Position numbers and translations under genes: made by a program | Notes under the pieces: model-generated | Seen by the model: the letters and a program-made list of their open reading frames with translations, nothing else | What the model was told of the DNA's origin: nothing | The model's database searches: none | NCBI GenBank assembly: GCA_934457145.1 | Contig: CAKSHP010000001.1 | Span: 1-64,000 of the forward strand | From: an uncultured Clostridia bacterium | GTDB lineage: Bacteria > Bacillota > Clostridia > UBA1381 > UMGS1253 | Reading direction: 5' to 3' | Length of the DNA stretch: 64,000 bases | In this document: piece after piece, positions 17,589-25,013 of the stretch | Numbering within the stretch: position 1 is the first letter of the stretch | How the letters are laid out: each line of letters opens with the position of its first letter

Positions 17589-18842
17589 GTGAAAAACGAA
17601 AAAAATGATTTGCCGTCAAATGCGCCGGGCATTATAAACTTTTCAAAAAAAGGTCTTATGTTTTTTATTGCCTACACGGTTGCGCTGATTGTTTTGTTTT
17701 TAAATTTTTCATCGTCCATAAATTTGATTTCCGGTTTTTTTGAAATAATTTCTCCTTTTGTGACCGGTTTTGTATTTGCATTTCTTTTAAATATTCCGAT
17801 AACATTTTTTGAAAAAAAGGTGTTTGGATTTCTCGACAAAAAAAATAATGTTGTCTGGAACAAATTAAAGCGCCTTGTTTGTTTTGCAATATGCATTGTT
17901 TTGATATATTTTGTGATTATGTTTCTTGCCAATTTTATATACGGCGAGATATATAAAAGCATAATGGAATTTTCAAAAAACTTTCCTTCGTATATAACGC
18001 ATCTTGAAAAAACAATAAACGATATTTCAAACCTTTTTCCTTACGATGCCTTTGTTTCCGAATATCTTGAAAAGGCAAACTGGCTGTCCATTCTGGAAAA
18101 AACAAGCGGAACGCTTGCAAAGCTTCCGCCAAACCTTTTTAACTTTGCAATAGGGCTTACAAACGCGGTTTTCAATTTTGTTATGAGCCTCATATTTGCT
18201 ATATATTTAATATTCGGCAAAGAAAAAATAATGACGCATATAAGAAAAATAATGTATGCCTATCTTCCGTTCAGAACCGCACAGCGCCTGCGTTATATAA
18301 CAAAAGTAACAAACAAAATTTTCACGGGCTTCACGGTCGGTCAGATAACGGAAACGATTATTCTGGGAACCATGTATTTTATAGGCACAACATTTATGCG
18401 CATGCCGTATCCGTCGCTTATTGCCGTGCTTATGGCAATCGGCGGCCTGATTCCGATAATCGGCCCTATCATTACAACAATTCCGTCAATTTTAATTATA
18501 CTTATGGCAAGCGGTATTAACCAGGCAATAAGCTTTGTTATAATGGCGGTAATATTTCAGCAGGTAGAATCAAATATTATATATCCGAAAGTAATCGGCG
18601 AATCGGTCGGTCTGCCGGGAATATGGGTTTTATTATCGGTGCTTGTGGGAAGCGCTGTGTCGGGCATATTCGGTATGCTTGTTGCAGTTCCTACAGCTTC
18701 GGTTATCTACACTCTTTTAAGAAAAGATGTTAATAAAAAACTTAATCAGAAGCATATTAATAAATCTCTTTATAATCCCGGGCGCGCAAAAACGCCGGAA
18801 AATAAAGAAAATTCCGGCGAAAATCAAAACCCGAAATCTTAA
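17589..18842 (+). CDS. AI-2E family transporter (YtvI/PerM-like permease)
   Basis: About 417 aa with seven or eight hydrophobic segments. Two near the N-terminus (KGLMFFIAYTVALIVLFLNF and IISPFVTGFVFAFLLNIPI), then a long amphipathic soluble stretch (about 130-200), then a cluster of C-terminal helices including PYPSLIAVLMAIGGLIPIIGPII, the conserved P-x-IGP core of the family. Members export small molecules or ions (autoinducer-2, Na+) and the substrate cannot be told. GTG at 17589 is preferred to the ATG at 17568 because GGAGG lies 7 nt upstream of it. It precedes cysE by 17 bp. The C-terminus is charged and Asn/Lys-rich. Confidence 0.88.
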   Translation: MKNEKNDLPSNAPGIINFSKKGLMFFIAYTVALIVLFLNFSSSINLISGFFEIISPFVTGFVFAFLLNIPITFFEKKVFGFLDKKNNVVWNKLKRLVCFAICIVLIYFVIMFLANFIYGEIYKSIMEFSKNFPSYITHLEKTINDISNLFPYDAFVSEYLEKANWLSILEKTSGTLAKLPPNLFNFAIGLTNAVFNFVMSLIFAIYLIFGKEKIMTHIRKIMYAYLPFRTAQRLRYITKVTNKIFTGFTVGQITETIILGTMYFIGTTFMRMPYPSLIAVLMAIGGLIPIIGPIITTIPSILIILMASGINQAISFVIMAVIFQQVESNIIYPKVIGESVGLPGIWVLLSVLVGSAVSGIFGMLVAVPTASVIYTLLRKDVNKKLNQKHINKSLYNPGRAKTPENKENSGENQNPKS

Positions 18843-18859
18843 AACCGAGGAACAAAACT

Positions 18860-19492
18860 ATGTTTAAAAATTTGAGATATGATATAAATTCAATACTTGA
18901 ACGGGATCCCGCCGCCCGAAACGGTTTGGAGGTGCTTTTGCTTTATCCCGGTTTGCATGCGGTTATATACTACAGAATTGCGCATTGGTTTTTTAAACAC
19001 AATTTAAAATTTATTGCAAGGTTTGTTTCGCAGACCGCAAAATTTTTCACCGGAATAGAAATTCACCCCGGCGCAACAATAGGAAGAGGACTTTTTATAG
19101 ACCACGGAACGGGAGTTGTAATAGGCGAAACAACTCAAATCGGCGATAACTGCACCATATACCAGGGTGTTACCCTGGGCGGTACGGGAAAAGATGTCGG
19201 CAAGCGCCATCCGACGCTCGGAAACAATGTTATGGTTGGCGCCGGAGCAAAGGTTTTAGGACCTTTCAAAGTTGGAGATAATGCAAAAATTGCCGCAAAT
19301 GCCGTTGTGCTCTCGGAGGTTGAACCAAACTCAACATGGGCAGGCGTTCCGGCAAGAATTGCCCGCCGCGGTACCGAAAAGGTAAAGGCGGATTTAGATC
19401 AGGTTCATATCCCCGATCCCGTAAGCATGGAGCTTTGCAAGCTGCTTGCCAGAATTGAAAATCTTGAAAAACAATTAAACAATAAATCTTAA
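18860..19492 (+). CDS. cysE: Serine O-acetyltransferase
   Basis: A 210-aa left-handed beta-helix enzyme making O-acetylserine for cysteine synthesis. The N-terminal helical part (DINSILERDPAARNGLEVLLLYPGLHAVIYYRIAHW) includes the YRIAHWF segment. Hexapeptide repeats run from about 68 to 170 (IEIHPGATIGRGLFIDHG, VVIGETTQIGDNC, QGVTLGGTGK), with the active-site His in DHGTG and KRHP. The C-terminus ends in a short coiled tail and lacks the Ile-ended cysteine-feedback peptide of the enteric enzyme. Placed just before cysS, a common Firmicute arrangement linking cysteine supply to cysteinyl-tRNA. Confidence 0.96.
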   Translation: MFKNLRYDINSILERDPAARNGLEVLLLYPGLHAVIYYRIAHWFFKHNLKFIARFVSQTAKFFTGIEIHPGATIGRGLFIDHGTGVVIGETTQIGDNCTIYQGVTLGGTGKDVGKRHPTLGNNVMVGAGAKVLGPFKVGDNAKIAANAVVLSEVEPNSTWAGVPARIARRGTEKVKADLDQVHIPDPVSMELCKLLARIENLEKQLNNKS

Positions 19493-19529
19493 CATCACAT
19501 CAGATTTGCAATAGGAGGAAAAGTTAATT

Positions 19530-20924
19530 ATGAAACTTTTTAATTCGCTCACGCGTCAGAAAGAAGAGTTTAAAACAATAACGCCCGGCGTGGTAAAAAT
19601 GTATGCCTGCGGGCCTACGGTGTATGACTTTTTTCACATAGGAAACGCAAGACCGTTTATAGTGTTTGACACACTGCGCAGATATTTGGAATACTGCGGC
19701 TATAAGGTTGAGTTTGTTCAGAATTTTACCGATATAGACGATAAAATGATTAACCGCGCAAACAAAGAAAACATAACGGTCAGCGAGCTTGCCGACAGAT
19801 TTATAAACGAATACTACACGGACGCTAAAGGCCTTAACGTTAAAAAAGCAACGGTTCACCCCCGCGCAACCGAAAATATAGACGCTATAATAGAACTGGT
19901 TAAAACGCTTATCGAAAAAGGATATGCATATGAAGCGGACGGCGACGTTTACTTTTCAACAAAGTCGTTTAAAGGCTACGGAAAGCTCAGCCATCAGCCT
20001 CTTGAAGATCTTGAAGCCGGCGCGCGCGTTGAAGTGGGCGACAAAAAGAAAGATCCTATGGATTTTGCTTTGTGGAAAGCGCAAAAGCCTGGTGAGCCGG
20101 CATGGGAAAGTCCGTGGGGACTCGGCCGTCCCGGCTGGCATATTGAGTGCTCTGCAATGGCTATGCGTTATCTCGGAAAAACAATCGATATCCACGGCGG
20201 CGGACAAGACCTTATCTTCCCGCACCACGAAAACGAAATTGCACAGAGCGAGGCAGCAAACGATCAGCCGTTTGCCCACTATTGGATTCACAACGGCTAT
20301 ATAAATATAGACAACGTAAAGATGAGCAAATCAAAGGGCAATTTCTTTACCGTGCGCGACATTGTTAAAGAGTTTGACTATGAAGTTATCCGTTTCTTTA
20401 TGCTTTCCGCACACTACAGAAGCCCGATAAACTTTTCAAAAGACCTGCTGGAGCAGGCAAAGTCGGCGCTTGAACGCCTTTATAACTGCAAAGACAATCT
20501 TTTGTATCTTATAGATAATGCTTCAGATACTGCCGAAAAAACAAATATAAAAGAAGAAATCGATGAAAAAGTGCTTGCTTTTAATGCCGCTATGGACGAC
20601 GATATTAACACGGCGGGCGCAATCGGAGTTTTGTTTGATATTGTTAAGCTTATTAATATAAAAACAGCAGATAAACCCCTCCCGAAGGACGAGCTTTCAT
20701 ATGCATATGACAAGCTCTGCACTCTTGCAGATGTTTTGGGGTTGCTTTCAAAGCAAAAACAAACCTCGCTTGACAAAGAGGTTGAGGATTTGATTCGTCA
20801 GCGCAGCGAGGCAAGAAAGGCAAAGAATTTCGCCCTTGCCGACGAAATCCGCGATAAGCTCACAGCAATGGACATCGTGCTTGAAGACACCAGAGAGGGC
20901 GTTAAATGGCATAAAAAACAGTAA
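19530..20924 (+). CDS. cysS: Cysteinyl-tRNA synthetase
   Basis: A 464-aa class I synthetase. Zinc ligand Cys27 in [13 protein letters not shown]-type motif [10 protein letters not shown] (about 34-43), zinc ligands WHIECSAMA and [10 protein letters not shown], and KMSKS in [10 protein letters not shown] near residue 265. The C-terminal anticodon-binding helices end [22 protein letters not shown]. An AGGAGG site precedes the ATG. It lies between cysE and mrnC. No Cys T-box is visible upstream of this group. Confidence 0.98.
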   Translation: MKLFNSLTRQKEEFKTITPGVVKMYACGPTVYDFFHIGNARPFIVFDTLRRYLEYCGYKVEFVQNFTDIDDKMINRANKENITVSELADRFINEYYTDAKGLNVKKATVHPRATENIDAIIELVKTLIEKGYAYEADGDVYFSTKSFKGYGKLSHQPLEDLEAGARVEVGDKKKDPMDFALWKAQKPGEPAWESPWGLGRPGWHIECSAMAMRYLGKTIDIHGGGQDLIFPHHENEIAQSEAANDQPFAHYWIHNGYINIDNVKMSKSKGNFFTVRDIVKEFDYEVIRFFMLSAHYRSPINFSKDLLEQAKSALERLYNCKDNLLYLIDNASDTAEKTNIKEEIDEKVLAFNAAMDDDINTAGAIGVLFDIVKLINIKTADKPLPKDELSYAYDKLCTLADVLGLLSKQKQTSLDKEVEDLIRQRSEARKAKNFALADEIRDKLTAMDIVLEDTREGVKWHKKQ

Positions 20925-20949
20925 CTCATTTTAAACGGGGAGATTTAAA

Positions 20950-21348
20950 ATGCACACAAATTCTGAAAACCCGGCTTTGTATTCGTCGCTTTCTTTGGCG
21001 CTTGTCGGAGATGCGGTGTATGAGCTTTTTATACGCACAAGGCTTTTAAAAAAGAGCGGCGCTCATGCGCACACTCTGCATAAACGCGCGATTGCATTTG
21101 TGAAAGCGGGCGGACAGGCCGAAAGTATGCTTTCCATACTTGAGTTTTTATCGGAAAAGGAAACGGAAGTGTATAAAAGAGGCAGAAATGCAAAATCGCC
21201 GACGGTTCCGAAAAATGCCGATCTCACTCAGTACCGCATTGCAACAGGTTTTGAGGCGCTTTTAGGTTATCTGTATTTAGACGGGCAAACCGAGAGATTA
21301 AACGAAATTATGGATATGGCATACGATGTTATAGATAAAAAAATTTAA
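20950..21348 (+). CDS. mrnC: Mini-ribonuclease 3
   Basis: A 132-aa RNase III catalytic domain without a dsRNA-binding domain, the size of Mini-III. LALVGDAVYELFIRTRL carries the first acidic residues (Asp22, Glu26) and ATGFEALLGYLYLDGQTERL the second pair. Mini-III matures 23S rRNA ends in Firmicutes. It follows cysS by 25 bp, the conserved cysE-cysS-mrnC order; the rlmB gene that often follows is replaced here by the repeat array and transketolase. Confidence 0.96.
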   Translation: MHTNSENPALYSSLSLALVGDAVYELFIRTRLLKKSGAHAHTLHKRAIAFVKAGGQAESMLSILEFLSEKETEVYKRGRNAKSPTVPKNADLTQYRIATGFEALLGYLYLDGQTERLNEIMDMAYDVIDKKI

Positions 21349-21361
21349 ATATATATGCCTT

Positions 21362-21726
21362 AGGAGAATAACGCGAAAGAAATCTTTCGCATTAGCCTCC
21401 GGCGGATTAAAAAGGTCCGTGCGAAATTTTTTAAAGGCTAAGCCTTTAAAAACGCACAAGGACAAAAAAATCTCTTATCATTCCTTTGCCCTGCCGATAA
21501 GAGAAAAATAACAATACTTTATGCCGATGCAGGGCGGCGGAATGGAGAATAACGCGAAAGAAATCTTTCGCATTAGCCTCCGGCGGATAAAAAAGGTCCG
21601 TGCGAAATTTTTTAAAGGCTGTGCCTTTAAAAACGCACATGGACAAAAAAATCTCTTGTCATTCCTTGCCCTGCCGATAAGAGAAAATAATAATACTTTA
21701 TGCCGATGCAGGGCGGCGGAATGGAG
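21362..21726 (+). repeat. Two tandem copies of the RBS-ending repeat before transketolase
   Basis: Copies start at 21364 and 21545, a period of 181 bp, and are over 90 percent identical by eye. Each contains, in order: hairpin GCGAAAGA-AA-TCTTTCGC; a long hairpin GTCC-GTGCG-TTTTTTAAAGGC with its complement; hairpin TCTCTTATC (TCTCTTGTC in copy 2) with GATAAGAGA, whose loop carries GCCCTGC (21488-21494; 21668-21674); an A/T-rich spacer; and the tail GCAGGGC (21529-21535; 21708-21714) followed by GGCGGAATGGAG. The second GGAG (21723-21726) is the ribosome site for transketolase. Loop and tail are perfectly complementary over 7 bp, allowing an H-type pseudoknot ending just before the Shine-Dalgarno. 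An open frame through copy 2 into the next gene is judged not to be the real start. Confidence 0.9.
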
Positions 21727-21733
21727 ATTTTTT

Positions 21734-22576
21734 ATGGATGCAAAAAGAATAAAAGAGTTATCCATAGCAGCAACAAATGTGCGAAAGCATATTATTGAAG
21801 GCGTTTACAACGCAAAATCCGGTCATCCGGGCGGTTCGCTTTCGATAACGGATGTTTTGGTTACGCTGTATTTCGAATGTATGAACATTGATCCTACGAA
21901 TCCTCAAAACCCCGACCGCGACAGATTTGTTCTTTCAAAGGGTCACTGCGCGCCGGCGCTTTACGGCACACTTGCCGAGAGAGGATTTTTTGACGCAGCG
22001 CAGATATGCAATCTGCGTAAAATAGGCCATTTTCTTCAGGGACATCCCGATATGAAGTCTGTGCCCGGAGTTGATATGTCCACGGGTTCTCTCGGACAGG
22101 GAGTGTCTGCCGCAAACGGCATGGCACTTATGGGCAAGCTTTGCAAAAAAGATTATCGCGTATACACCGCCACGGGTGACGGAGAGCTTGAAGAAGGACA
22201 GGTTTGGGAGGCTGCAATGTTTGCTGCACACTACAAGCTTGATAACCTCACATTGTTTGTTGATAACAACGGTCTTCAGATTGACGGAGATATAACAAAA
22301 GTTATGAATCCCATGCCTATCGGCGAAAAATACGCAGCTTTCGGCTGGCACGTTATAGAAATTGACGGTCATGACTACAGCGCAATTGCAAACGCCGTAG
22401 AAGAAGCAAAATCGGTGACCGGAAAACCCACTTGCGTTGTCTGCCGCACGGTTAAGGGCAAGGGTGTTTCGTTTATGGAAAATAATGCGGGCTGGCATGG
22501 CAGTGCCCCGAAAATTGATGAATACGAATCGGCAATGGCAGAACTTAACGCAAAGCTTAAGGAATTGGAGGATTAA
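21734..22576 (+). CDS. Transketolase, N-terminal (ThDP-binding) subunit
   Basis: A 280-aa subunit of a split transketolase that transfers two-carbon units in the pentose phosphate pathway. It begins MDAKRIKELS. HPGGSLSITDVLVTLYF and KGHCAPALYG bind the cofactor, STGSLGQGVSAANGMAL is typical, and TGDGELEEGQVWEAAMFAAH (near 146-165) is the thiamin-pyrophosphate motif, followed by DNNGLQIDG. The ATG at 21734 is chosen because the repeat-borne GGAG is 7 nt upstream and protein homology starts here. It is 3 bp from the C-terminal subunit gene, so both chains are made from one message. Confidence 0.96.
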   Translation: MDAKRIKELSIAATNVRKHIIEGVYNAKSGHPGGSLSITDVLVTLYFECMNIDPTNPQNPDRDRFVLSKGHCAPALYGTLAERGFFDAAQICNLRKIGHFLQGHPDMKSVPGVDMSTGSLGQGVSAANGMALMGKLCKKDYRVYTATGDGELEEGQVWEAAMFAAHYKLDNLTLFVDNNGLQIDGDITKVMNPMPIGEKYAAFGWHVIEIDGHDYSAIANAVEEAKSVTGKPTCVVCRTVKGKGVSFMENNAGWHGSAPKIDEYESAMAELNAKLKELED

Positions 22577-22579
22577 AAA

Positions 22580-23521
22580 ATGTCTGATAAATTAATTGCA
22601 ACGAGAATGGCATTCGGCAAGGAGCTTGCCCGTCTGGGTGACAGAGAGGATATAGTTGTTTTAGACGCCGATCTTTCAAAATCAACCATGACAATGTTTT
22701 TCGGAGAGAAGTATCCCGAGCGTCATTTTAACTGCGGTATAGCAGAGGGAAACATGATGTCAACGGCTGCCGGTATGGCAACTTGTCAAAAGAAAGTGTT
22801 TGCGGCAAGCTTTGCGATGTTTGCAAGCGGAAGAGCCTATGAGCAAGTAAGAAATTCGATTTGCTATCCGCATCTTAACGTTACTGTTGTCGGCACTCAT
22901 GCCGGTGTTACGGTCGGAGAAGACGGAGCAACGCACCAGTGCATAGAAGATGTTGCACTAATGCGCGCAATTCCGGGAATGTGTGTTATATCGCCGGCGG
23001 ACGCAACCGAAACTGCTGCTGCGGTTCGGGCGATATTGGATTATAACGGCCCTGTTTATTTAAGACTCAGCCGCCTTGCTATGCCTGTGATTTTTGAAGA
23101 AGAAGGATTTAATTTTGAAATAGGCAAAGGAAAAGTTATAAGCGACGGAACAGATGTTACAATTATTGGTACAGGTCTGCTTTTGCATGAGGCAATCAAA
23201 GCCCGCGATATTTTAGAGTCGGAAGGAATAAGCGTAAGGCTTGTTGATATGGCATCTATAAAACCGCTTGACAAAAAGCTTGTTGTCGAAAGCGCAAAAA
23301 AGACAGGTGCGATAGTTTGTGCCGAGGAACACAATATCGTAGGCGGTCTTGGCAGCGCAGTATGCGAAGCGCTTTGCAGCGAGTATCCGGCGCCTGTTGA
23401 AATTGTTGGCGTAAAAGATGTTTTCGGAACCTCCGGCAAACCGGCAGAACTTCTCGACTACTATGAACTAAGCGCGCCCCATATAGTAAAGGCTGCGAAA
23501 AAAGCAATTTCAAGAAAATAA
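22580..23521 (+). CDS. Transketolase, C-terminal subunit
   Basis: A 313-aa partner of the preceding subunit, with the pyrimidine-binding and C-terminal domains. LDADLSKSTMTMFF and NCGIAEGNMMSTAAGMA (catalytic Glu) lie in the first third, HAGVTVGEDGATHQCIEDVALMR in the pyrimidine domain, and a C-terminal transketolase domain runs from about 185 (GKGKVISDGTDVTIIGTG) to the end. The start is 3 bp after the N-subunit stop with a GGAGG site inside the previous gene. A strong two-tier terminator follows. Confidence 0.96.
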   Translation: MSDKLIATRMAFGKELARLGDREDIVVLDADLSKSTMTMFFGEKYPERHFNCGIAEGNMMSTAAGMATCQKKVFAASFAMFASGRAYEQVRNSICYPHLNVTVVGTHAGVTVGEDGATHQCIEDVALMRAIPGMCVISPADATETAAAVRAILDYNGPVYLRLSRLAMPVIFEEEGFNFEIGKGKVISDGTDVTIIGTGLLLHEAIKARDILESEGISVRLVDMASIKPLDKKLVVESAKKTGAIVCAEEHNIVGGLGSAVCEALCSEYPAPVEIVGVKDVFGTSGKPAELLDYYELSAPHIVKAAKKAISRK

Positions 23522-23587
23522 TTTTTACATAAAATTAAGTATTTTGATTATAATATAATTATAAAGATAACAGCCATGGCTGTTTAG

Positions 23588-23650
23588 AAAAAGTACATGT
23601 TCAGCCGTAAAGCATACAGTGTTTTACGTTTGGATTTGTACTTTTTTATT
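23588..23650 (+). terminator. Terminator after the transketolase genes
   Basis: A long two-tier inverted repeat: outer arms AAAAAGTACA and TGTACTTTTTT, inner arms CGTAAA and TTTACG, then ATTTT. Ends the cysE-to-transketolase transcript. Confidence 0.85.
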
Positions 23651-23707
23651 TTAGACGGGGTGAATTTTTTTTAGATATATGCGCCGAAAACGCTTTTTTA
23701 GCAAAAA

Positions 23708-23880
23708 CGAGTTTGCACCTTAACTGAAACTTGTAAAAAATTTCGGACAGAACCTTTTCACTTTATCACTTTTCACTATTGTTTATTACCTTCTAAAAAA
23801 TCAGCACATAAAATTTAAGTGAATAGTGAAGAGGTTTCAGTAAAAAATCGGCAAGCACAAATGTACTTGCCGATTTTTTG
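23708..23880 (-). repeat. tRNA-3'-flanking repeat, copy at tRNA-Lys
   Basis: Reading away from tRNA-Lys (minus): an ATCGGCAAG/CTTGCCGAT terminator, then ACCTCTTCACTATTCACTT, a GATTTTTTaGAAGG segment, AGTGAAAAGTGATAAAGTGAA and finally AGGTGCAAACTCG (ending at 23708). The same ordered blocks follow tRNA-Cys at 37517-37653. TTCACT and AGTGAA blocks face each other as imperfect inverted repeats. No protein-coding frame is seen. Confidence 0.7.
23842..23879 (-). terminator. Terminator of tRNA-Lys
   Basis: A 14-bp perfect inverted repeat (AAAAAATCGGCAAG and its complement) around a 10-nt loop, directly after the CCA end of the tRNA, with a T6 run on the minus strand. Confidence 0.88.
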
Positions 23881-23954
23881 GTACACCATCACGGGCTCGA
23901 ACCGTGGACACCCTGATTAAGAGTCAGGTGCTCTACCAACTGAGCTAATGGTGC
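23879..23954 (-). tRNA. tRNA-Lys (anticodon CUU)
   Basis: A 76-nt cloverleaf on the minus strand. Acceptor GCACCAT pairs with ATGGTGT (G·U at the end), D arm AGCTCAGTTGGTAGAGC, anticodon loop CTCTTAA with CTT, T arm GGTTCGAGCC, and an encoded CCA. It stands alone with its own promoter and terminator. Confidence 0.96.
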
Positions 23955-23991
23955 ATATTATTTTTTACCTGTCAAAACAGACACCTTTATT

Positions 23992-24020
23992 ATTATAACC
24001 GCAAAAGCGGTATTTGTCAA
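23992..24020 (-). promoter_or_regulatory. Promoter of tRNA-Lys
   Basis: Minus-strand TTGACA (24020-24015), 17 bp, TATAAT (23997-23992). The spacer contains the palindrome CCGC-AAAA-GCGG. Confidence 0.85.
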
Positions 24021-24068
24021 GAGGAAAATATAACTTTTTTCAAATTTTTTTGTTTTTGATATTTTTGG

Positions 24069-24106
24069 TTTGCACTTATGTACGATATATTTTGCATAAG
24101 TGCAAA
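24069..24106. repeat. 12-bp perfect inverted repeat between divergent promoters
   Basis: TTTGCACTTATG (24069-24080) and its exact complement (24095-24106) around a 14-bp A/T centre. No T-run follows on either strand. It sits about 50 bp behind the tRNA-Lys promoter and about 80 bp before the Fe-S operon promoter, so an operator or a DNA cruciform is more likely than a terminator. Confidence 0.6.
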
Positions 24107-24183
24107 ACTGTTAAAAAGTCTGTCGTTTTTTTTCGGAAAATATATGCAAAAAATAAAAAATATCCTTATGAAGTATTTTTTTC

Positions 24184-24212
24184 TTGATTATAGGTGAAAA
24201 TAATGATAAAAT
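24184..24212 (+). promoter_or_regulatory. Promoter and leader hairpin of the Fe-S scaffold/GGGtGRT operon
   Basis: TTGATT (24184-24189), 17 bp, TAAAAT (24207-24212). The 80-nt leader starts with a GGCAAAG-TGTGTG-CTTTGCC hairpin (about 24222-24243), followed five bases later by T6. That is close to, but not exactly, an intrinsic terminator. Confidence 0.7.
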
Positions 24213-24297
24213 AGTATTGTATGGCAAAGTGTGTGCTTTGCCGGAGATTTTTTGTGTTTACTGTTATGGTAAAAAATATATTGAGAGGTGTAAACAG

Positions 24298-24990
24298 ATG
24301 AATTATTCACAAGAAGTTGAAAACATGTATTGCATCGCAAAAGGCGTGCATCATGGTCCGGCTCCTATCCCTCAGGAAGGAAAATGGACAGAGTCTAAAG
24401 AGATTAAAGACATTAGCGGTCTTACACACGGTATAGGCTGGTGTGCTCCTCAGCAGGGCGCATGTAAGCTCACGCTCAATGTTAAAGAAGGCATTATTGA
24501 GGAAGCTTTGATTGAAACAATCGGATGTTCCGGTATGACTCATTCGGCTGCTATGGCTGCAGAAGCTTTGACGGGAAAAACTATTTTGGAAGCGTTAAAC
24601 ACTGACCTTGTGTGTGACGCAATCAATACTGCTATGCGCGAGCTTTTCTTGCAGATAGTTTACGGCCGCACACAGACAGCTTTTTCAGAAGGCGGTCTTC
24701 CGATCGGCGCAGGTCTGGAGGATTTGGGAAAAGGTCTCAGAAGCCAGACAGGTACTGTTCATTCAACTAATGCAAAGGGCGTTAGATACCTTGAACTTGC
24801 TGAAGGATATATTACCGAAATCGGTCTTGACAAAGACGATTTGATTATCGGTTACAAATTCGTACACCTTGGCAAAATGATGGAGAACATCAAAAAAGGT
24901 ATGACTGCTGACGAGGCTCTTAAAAAGGCTTCCGGTCAGTACGGCAGATTTGACGATGCTGTTAAAGTAATTGACCCGAGAGCTGAATAA
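24298..24990 (+). CDS. Iron-sulfur cluster assembly scaffold-like protein (IscU/NifU-N type)
   Basis: A 230-aa protein. It begins MNYSQEVENMYCIAKG and shows the scaffold-like cysteines: WCAPQQGACKLTL (about 48-59) and IETIGCSGMTHSAAMAAEALTGKTILEAL (about 72-100), where the Cys-Ser-Gly-Met loop and the AxAMAAEAL helix are like NifU-N/IscU. The second half (ASGQYGRFDDAVKVIDPRAE at the end) is not part of classical IscU. The ATG at 24298 is chosen because GAGAGGTG is 7 nt upstream; 38 extra codons in the longer frame cover the promoter and leader. It is followed after 23 bp by the GGGtGRT gene, its usual partner in Clostridia and relatives. The exact role of the pair is not known. Codon use is close to highly expressed genes. 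Confidence 0.85.
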   Translation: MNYSQEVENMYCIAKGVHHGPAPIPQEGKWTESKEIKDISGLTHGIGWCAPQQGACKLTLNVKEGIIEEALIETIGCSGMTHSAAMAAEALTGKTILEALNTDLVCDAINTAMRELFLQIVYGRTQTAFSEGGLPIGAGLEDLGKGLRSQTGTVHSTNAKGVRYLELAEGYITEIGLDKDDLIIGYKFVHLGKMMENIKKGMTADEALKKASGQYGRFDDAVKVIDPRAE

Positions 24991-25013
24991 TTAAGAGAAG
25001 GAGGATATAGAAA

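Noticed and set aside
21521..21733. In-frame extension of transketolase (MPMQGGGMENN...CRCRAAEWRF) through the second repeat unit
   Set aside because: It is repeat sequence, the same text recurs in other frames before unrelated genes, and family homology starts at MDAKRIKELS with a GGAG 7 nt upstream.
24184..24297. 38-codon N-terminal extension of the Fe-S scaffold gene
   Set aside because: It covers promoter and leader hairpin; GAGAGGTG and homology support the ATG at 24298.
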